Shown in pieces: positions 15,349-19,327 of a DNA stretch of 19,327 nucleotides (its first letter is position 1; the number at the start of each line of letters is the position of its first letter). The position numbers and the translations under genes are program-made. A model generated the notes under the pieces. That model saw only the letters and a program-made list of their open reading frames with translations, made no database searches and was not told where the DNA came from. The DNA comes from Phycisphaerae bacterium (GTDB taxonomy: Bacteria; Planctomycetota; Phycisphaerae; JAAYCJ01), in assembly GCA_012514125.1 (NCBI GenBank), contig JAAZAW010000156.1:1-19327 (forward strand), in the 5' to 3' direction.

Positions 15349-16740
15349 TCACCGCTTGACGTCAACCACCTCTGCGACAATATCCGCCAGTGTGACTTTT
15401 CCCAGGCTCGGATAGGCAAGCTGATAGACCTTCTCTATGCCTTGCGTAACCTGCTGATCGTAATACGGCACAGCGTTCAAACTCTGAAAATGTTGCGGAG
15501 AAAGCTCGAATATATCCAGCAACGCGACCTGATCGGAAGGACGGGCGGGCACAAATGATCTCAACTGTTCGTCCTTTTCCACGGGAAGGATGATCCTCGC
15601 TTTACATAACCGGTCGAAAATTCGCTGGAGCGTAATATCGGGAAGATTAATATGACGGCGAATTTCATCCATACTGATGGGAGGCTTGCCCATCTGATAC
15701 GCTCTGGCAACGACAAACGCCCCAGCCAACAGCTCCGACGGCCCCAATGCCAGATTTTCATCTTCCTCTATACTGCGAATTCGATCCAGATTCGCAGCGG
15801 TATAGGCAATTTCCGCTCCAAGCAAAAAAACCAGCCAGGAAATATAAAGCCAAAACATAAATACCGGAATAACACCCACCGCACCATAAAAACTGTTCGT
15901 CGCGGCATATTTAATATATAACCCAAATCCCCACTTCGCCGCCATCCATAAAGGCGCCGCCAGGATCGCTCCAAACAAGGCTGTACGAAGTGAAATGTGA
16001 GTGTTAGGCAGATATTTATACAAACAAATCATCACAAAAACGGTCAAAACCAGCGAGCCGATCCAGCCGGTAGTTTTTAACACAATCCAGGAAATTCCCC
16101 GGACATCAAGCGAATGACTCATCACGATCTGGCTGACATAACTGAGCACCAGAATCACCAAAGGAATCAATGTCAGTGTCGCCCAATATAACATGATGCG
16201 TTTTGCCAACGATCGATTGTGCTCTGCCCCAAAGATTCGATTCAACGCCTGTTCCATCGTCGTCAGTAAATTCAACGCCGTCCAAATCAACAGCAATACG
16301 CTCACAGGCCCAAGCGAACCAAGTGTAATTTTACTTTCTATCGCATCAACGAGCTGCTCAATTTTATCGCCAAGGTTTACAACAGGTGGTTTTTCCGTCG
16401 GCTCTGTCGACTCATCGGGGGTGGCGGAAGTATCCGCTACGGCGATCTGTGAAATCCCTGCACTCTCGAGCAGTTCACGCAGATTCTTCTTGCTGTCTTC
16501 GATGCCGCCGAACGCCTTAAAAAGCACCGCCATCAATACCAGAACAGGAATCAGCGCAAAGAGGGTCTGATACGACAACGCCGAGCTTAATTCATAAGCC
16601 GAATGCACCCAAAGCCGACGATTCACCGTCGGCCAGAACCGCTTCTGAAATCGTAAAAAACGTTCCACCCAATTCAATCGACTAATGTGCTTAGCTTCCA
16701 AACCCTGAAAATAGTTCCTGATCCAATGGAATAGTTTCAA
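15349..16740 (-). CDS. YihY/BrkB-family inner-membrane protein
   Basis: The 463-residue protein has the six-helix pattern of the YihY/BrkB family (once misnamed ribonuclease BN): HSAYELSSALSYQTLFALIPVLVLM (46-70), GPVSVLLLIWTALNLLTTMEQALNRIF (144-170), then segments at about 180-205, 218-242, 252-275 and 285-312, with the conserved NSFYGAVGVIPVFMFWLYISW (282-302). A Thr/Pro/acidic insert of about 60 residues (80-138) separates the first two helices. The C-terminal 140 residues are cytoplasmic and contain a winged-helix-like part (335-400: ISMDEIRRHINLPDITLQRIFDRLCKARII). The start is a TTG at 16740, preceded by AAAGGGA at a good distance. Function of the family is unsettled (transport is suspected). 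Confidence 0.88.
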   Translation of the reverse strand: MKLFHWIRNYFQGLEAKHISRLNWVERFLRFQKRFWPTVNRRLWVHSAYELSSALSYQTLFALIPVLVLMAVLFKAFGGIEDSKKNLRELLESAGISQIAVADTSATPDESTEPTEKPPVVNLGDKIEQLVDAIESKITLGSLGPVSVLLLIWTALNLLTTMEQALNRIFGAEHNRSLAKRIMLYWATLTLIPLVILVLSYVSQIVMSHSLDVRGISWIVLKTTGWIGSLVLTVFVMICLYKYLPNTHISLRTALFGAILAAPLWMAAKWGFGLYIKYAATNSFYGAVGVIPVFMFWLYISWLVFLLGAEIAYTAANLDRIRSIEEDENLALGPSELLAGAFVVARAYQMGKPPISMDEIRRHINLPDITLQRIFDRLCKARIILPVEKDEQLRSFVPARPSDQVALLDIFELSPQHFQSLNAVPYYDQQVTQGIEKVYQLAYPSLGKVTLADIVAEVVDVKR

Positions 16741-16781
16741 GAATCGTTCCCTTTCATAATAAGTCCGATTTGCTTGAAAAA

Positions 16782-16790
16782 ATCATACCA
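16782..16790 (-). promoter_or_regulatory. Candidate extended -10 promoter of the YihY gene
   Basis: On the - strand, TGG followed by TATGAT (5 of 6) makes an extended -10 about 42 bases before the TTG start. No convincing -35 is found. The form resembles the candidate in front of the zinc-ribbon gene. Confidence 0.35.
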
Positions 16791-16844
16791 CATTCCGAAG
16801 TAAATGCGATTGATTTTTCAAAAACGATCACATCTCACCCATTA

Positions 16845-16874
16845 AAAAAGCCACCCTGAAAAAGGTGGCTTTTT
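16845..16874 (-). terminator. Rho-independent terminator of the FKBP gene
   Basis: AAAAAGCCACC (16845-16855) pairs with GGTGGCTTTTT (16864-16874) around an 8-base loop. On the - strand the stem ends in a six-T run, 24 bases past the FKBP stop codon. Confidence 0.85.
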
Positions 16875-16897
16875 AATGATTGGATTACGCTTCAAAA

Positions 16898-17698
16898 CTA
16901 ATCTTTGTCGTCATGAACATCATCATCGTTATTAATGTCATCGTCATTAATATCGTCGTCATTGTCATCGACATCCAACAGTTCAACTTCAAAAATCAAC
17001 AGCGAATTGGGCGGAATCGGACCTCGACCCATTTCACCATAACCCAGACTCGGCGGAATATAAAGTTCCCACTTGTCGCCTTCCTTCATCATCGTCAAAG
17101 CTTCGGTCCAGCCGGGAATAACCTGATCGGCGTTGAACTCAGCAGGTTCGCCTCGTTTGTACGAACTATCGAATTCCTGACCGTTAAGGAATTTGCCGAC
17201 ATAATTAACCTTCACCTTGTCGGTGGCTTGGGGAGTCTCGCCCGTACCGGACTTGATCACCTTGTATTGCAGACCACTCGGCAAGGTCTTGACGCCTTCC
17301 TTCTTGGCATTGGTTTCGAGAAAGGCCTTGGCCTCTGCCAGGTTCTTCTCGCCCATCTCCTTCAGGTTTGCTTCTGCCTGGGCACGCATCTTCTGCTGGA
17401 AATTCGTCAATGCCGTGATGATTTCCTCCTGGCTCATCGCCAGTTTCTTGTCACCCATCACATCCTTGATCGCCTTGGCGAAAACATCGACGTTGATGTC
17501 GATATTATTCGACTTGAGATCATTGCCGATCTGAAATCCCAAAGCGTAACTGACCTGATCTTTTTCATTGGCAAATGCCGATTGGGTCGTTGGTTGTGTT
17601 GTCACAGTTTTCTGGTCCCCTTCTGTCGCCTGCGCCTGAACGTTGCACGTGATCATCGTAAAAGCCGCTATTACAACTGACAATACTAAAGTTTTCAT
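16898..17698 (-). CDS. Exported FKBP-type peptidyl-prolyl isomerase with Asp-rich tail
   Basis: The 266-residue protein has a signal peptide (1-22, cleavage after VQA), a Thr/Gln linker, an N-terminal Mip/FkpA-type dimerisation region (about 46-130: VSYALGFQIGNDLKSN, EEIITALTNFQQKM, then a long helix) and an FKBP domain (about 138-242). Domain residues for prolyl isomerisation are in place: VNYVGKFLNGQEFDSSY (164-180), VIPGWTEAL (193-201), YIPPSLGYG (213-221) and NSLLIFEVEL (231-240). It folds periplasmic or outer-membrane proteins. The last 25 residues (242-266) include 15 Asp, unusual for this family, and look like a calcium- or metal-binding tail. AGGAGA stands before the ATG. It is monocistronic with its own terminator. 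Confidence 0.93.
   Translation of the reverse strand: MKTLVLSVVIAAFTMITCNVQAQATEGDQKTVTTQPTTQSAFANEKDQVSYALGFQIGNDLKSNNIDINVDVFAKAIKDVMGDKKLAMSQEEIITALTNFQQKMRAQAEANLKEMGEKNLAEAKAFLETNAKKEGVKTLPSGLQYKVIKSGTGETPQATDKVKVNYVGKFLNGQEFDSSYKRGEPAEFNADQVIPGWTEALTMMKEGDKWELYIPPSLGYGEMGRGPIPPNSLLIFEVELLDVDDNDDDINDDDINNDDDVHDDKD
16928..16957 (-). repeat. 15-bp imperfect tandem repeat in the FKBP tail
   Basis: Two adjacent 15-base units (16928-16942 and 16943-16957) agree at 12 of 15 positions. They encode the INDDD/INNDD part of the acidic tail, which points to growth of the tail by local duplication. Confidence 0.6.
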
Positions 17699-17761
17699 TG
17701 GTTTCTCCTAAATAATGACTAGAATCTTATCGTCGCACACTTTTCCATAAATGACAACCAA

Positions 17762-17783
17762 AATTTACAGGTTCCTGTAAATT
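17762..17783. promoter_or_regulatory. Perfect 22-bp palindrome between the FKBP and dus genes
   Basis: AATTTACAGG and CCTGTAAATT form a perfect 10-bp inverted repeat with a TT centre. It lies 64 bases upstream of the FKBP start and 129 bases upstream of the dus start, so it could control either or both. The two-base centre rules out a normal RNA hairpin and favours a DNA site for a dimeric regulator. Confidence 0.5.
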
Positions 17784-17815
17784 CATGATTCTTTTTTACC
17801 AACTTAATGTCCGTC

Positions 17816-17844
17816 TTGAACAAACAACGCATATAAAATAAGAT
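17816..17844 (+). promoter_or_regulatory. Candidate promoter of the dus gene
   Basis: TTGAAC (17816-17821), a 17-base spacer and TAAGAT (17839-17844) each match 4 of 6 consensus positions. Transcription would begin near 17851, about 60 bases before the ATG. A small hairpin (ACCAC/GTGGT, 17884-17897) lies just before the ribosome-binding site. Confidence 0.3.
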
Positions 17845-17911
17845 ATCGCCTTAATCGATCCGACTGACAGTTGAAATTTGAAAACCACCCGCGTGGTGAC
17901 GGAATAAAAAT

Positions 17912-18889
17912 ATGACTTTGAAACTCAAAAATCTGACTCTTGACGCCCCCTTCATGCAGGCGTCGCTCAGCGGCTATACCGATCGGCCTATGCGGATGGT
18001 CGCACGCGAACACAGCGCACCAATGACTTTTGCCGGTGTCATGCTCGACCAAGCCATCAATCACCCTCGCGTCCGCCGACGTTTCGACGTCATCCCCTAC
18101 GACGATGAACATCCCATCGGTGGACAAATCATGGGAACCGATCCGGACATAATGGCCGGAGCCGCCAAAGGTCTTTGCGATATCGGTTACGATCTGGTCG
18201 ATCTGAATTTCGCCTGCCCCGCCCCAAAAGTGCTTCGACGCCATCGGGGTGGATACATGCTCAACGATCCTGATGGTGTCATCGAAATCTTCCACCGCGT
18301 TCGAGATACCGTCGATTGCCCCCTGACAATGAAACTTCGTATCGGCTACGACGAAACAACCGAAGGACACGAAAATTTCTGGAAAATCTGTGAACATGTC
18401 GCCGCCAACGGTATCGACGGCCTCATCATCCATGGCCGATGGGTTCTGCAAAAATATCGCGGCAAAGCAAATTGGGACATCCTCACCAAGGTCAAACAAA
18501 AATTCCCCACCCTCCCCATCGTCGGCTCAGGCGATATGTTCGAACCTGAAACCATCGTTCAACGCCTCAAACAAACCGGCATCGACGCGGTGACCATCGC
18601 TCGCGGCGCCGTAGGCAACCCCTGGATATTCCACGAAGTTCGCGCCCTGATCGCCGGCAACCCCAAACCCGCCCCCCCCCCGCTTGATGAAGTCGGCTCC
18701 GTCATGCTCGAACACTTCAACCGTGTCGTCGATTTTTATCACAAACGCAAGGGCGTCGCCTACTTCCGAAAATTCGCCGCAGGATATTCCCGCCGACATC
18801 CCGAACGCAAAAAAATCCTGCTCATCCTGATGGCCGCCCAGACCCCCGAACAGGTCCGCGGCGCCATCACAGAATGGTTCAATCTTTAA
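17912..18889 (+). CDS. dusB: tRNA-dihydrouridine synthase (DusB-like)
   Basis: The 325-residue flavoprotein reduces uridine to dihydrouridine in the tRNA D-loop with NADPH and FMN. The TIM-barrel motifs are in order: FMQASLSGYTDRPMR (14-28), the catalytic-cysteine block NFACPAPKV (99-107, Cys102), Lys141 in TMKLRIG, His174 in IIHGR, the FMN phosphate loops VGSGDMF (204-210) and ARGAVGNPWIF (230-240), and a helical C-terminal tRNA-binding domain (260-325). Length is normal. The run just after NPKPAP is coded by ten consecutive C residues (18672-18681), in a non-conserved linker. It converges with the KamA gene, two bases between stops. The weak GGA at 17901 serves as ribosome-binding site. Confidence 0.92.
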   Translation: MTLKLKNLTLDAPFMQASLSGYTDRPMRMVAREHSAPMTFAGVMLDQAINHPRVRRRFDVIPYDDEHPIGGQIMGTDPDIMAGAAKGLCDIGYDLVDLNFACPAPKVLRRHRGGYMLNDPDGVIEIFHRVRDTVDCPLTMKLRIGYDETTEGHENFWKICEHVAANGIDGLIIHGRWVLQKYRGKANWDILTKVKQKFPTLPIVGSGDMFEPETIVQRLKQTGIDAVTIARGAVGNPWIFHEVRALIAGNPKPAPPPLDEVGSVMLEHFNRVVDFYHKRKGVAYFRKFAAGYSRRHPERKKILLILMAAQTPEQVRGAITEWFNL

Positions 18890-18891
18890 GA

Positions 18892-19327
18892 TTATTCAGG
18901 CCCATAAATCTGATAAGGCTGATCGATAGGATAATCGCAGACCATCTCCTCATAATCATCAAGCCAATACGCCTGTGGATTGCTCTTAAAAACCATAAAT
19001 CGTCCGCTGTCCAAATCGTTGGCGGCCCGATGATACTTGAAATAAACCTCTTTCTCTGTTTTACCCACTATCTCAATCTTGCCCGTCGCGTGCGACATGA
19101 CAAACTTCGCCCGTTTGGCCAAACCCGAAACCATCGACTTGGCCTGCTCGAAAATCTCATACCCCCGTTCGATCGGAACCGCGTAATCCTTGTTCCCAAA
19201 CGCCGGACGGCATTGAAACACATAATAAGGCGGCACACCAATAAACGACAATTCCCGAAACAACGTCGCCAACGTTTTCGGATGGTCGTTAATCCCCCGA
19301 ATAAGCGGAGTCTGATTGCATAAAATC
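18892..19327 (-). CDS. KamA-family radical SAM aminomutase, C-terminal part (5' end outside window)
   Basis: The frame runs off the right edge of the window; 144 C-terminal residues are present. The first of them (LCNQTPLIRGINDHPKTLATL, split here as LCNQTPLIRG and INDHPKTLATL) and IGVPPYYVFQCRP are hallmarks of lysine 2,3-aminomutase-like enzymes; the CxxxCxxC cluster motif would lie upstream, outside the window. The C-terminal part FVMSHATGKIEIVG and YFKYHRAAN belongs to a KamA/YodO-like subgroup rather than to classical clostridial KamA. The family uses SAM, a 4Fe-4S cluster and PLP to move an amino group on lysine, or modifies elongation factor P (EpmB); which applies cannot be told here. 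A TTG at 19272 is internal, not the start. Confidence 0.85.
   Translation of the reverse strand, partial: ILCNQTPLIRGINDHPKTLATLFRELSFIGVPPYYVFQCRPAFGNKDYAVPIERGYEIFEQAKSMVSGLAKRAKFVMSHATGKIEIVGKTEKEVYFKYHRAANDLDSGRFMVFKSNPQAYWLDDYEEMVCDYPIDQPYQIYGPE

Noticed and set aside
15349..16740. Ribonuclease BN as the name for the YihY-type protein
   Set aside because: The family was once labelled RNase BN in error; the sequence is a multi-helix membrane protein without nuclease motifs.
16880..17680. Long open frame on the + strand opposite the FKBP gene
   Set aside because: Its product has no recognisable domain and mirrors the codon pattern of a clear FKBP gene with signal peptide, ribosome-binding site and terminator on the other strand.
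17804..18499. Open frame of 231 codons on the - strand opposite dus
   Set aside because: It is the antisense of a well-supported dus gene; no ribosome-binding site or family resemblance.

Overview
The window reads as a chromosomal stretch of a Gram-negative, double-membraned bacterium of roughly balanced base composition. The outer membrane is implied by an Mla-type lipid transport operon, GmhA (heptose for LPS core), two predicted lipoproteins and several Sec-exported proteins. The mix of genes and the signal-peptide-bearing HEAT protein recall Planctomycetota (Phycisphaerae-like) genomes, but that assignment is an inference; no rRNA or marker phylogeny is possible here. Shine-Dalgarno sites are clear in front of most genes, and several good sigma70-type promoters can be read.

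Layout. (1) 76-2371, + strand: a large secreted protein of unknown function, then a small secreted protein with the histidine/aspartate signature of zinc-dependent phospholipase C / P1 nuclease; a hairpin terminator follows. (2) 2505-4724, - strand: an exported 739-residue protein with HEAT-like repeats on both sides of a degenerate response-regulator receiver domain, with its own promoter. (3) 5189-5542, + strand: a short HPF/RaiA-type ribosome-associated protein with a terminator. (4) 5831-9122, + strand: a tight operon mlaE-mlaF-mlaD followed by a lipid-anchored dual-specificity-type phosphatase. (5) 9464-10045, + strand: gmhA behind its own promoter and a palindromic operator-like site. 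(6) 12857-10116, - strand: an operon of a bifunctional-nuclease-family protein, a short GspE/PilB-like ATPase and a DUF362 protein. (7) 14550-13043, - strand: a zinc-ribbon protein and a Cof-type HAD phosphatase. (8) 14905-15318, + strand: a small Tyr/Arg-rich lipoprotein, convergent with a YihY/BrkB membrane protein (16740-15349, -). (9) 17698-16898, - strand: an exported FKBP-type peptidyl-prolyl isomerase with an Asp-rich tail, divergent from a tRNA-dihydrouridine synthase (17912-18889, +). (10) The window ends in the 3' part of a KamA-family radical SAM gene (- strand).

Most of the window is housekeeping or envelope biology: lipid trafficking, LPS precursor synthesis, periplasmic folding, ribosome hibernation and tRNA modification. 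There is no CRISPR array, tRNA, rRNA, integrase or transposase. The parts that look least ordinary are the exported receiver/HEAT protein, the phosphatase at the end of the mla operon, the metal-site-bearing small secreted protein, the orphan ATPase-nuclease-DUF362 operon, and two long perfect palindromes in intergenic DNA.
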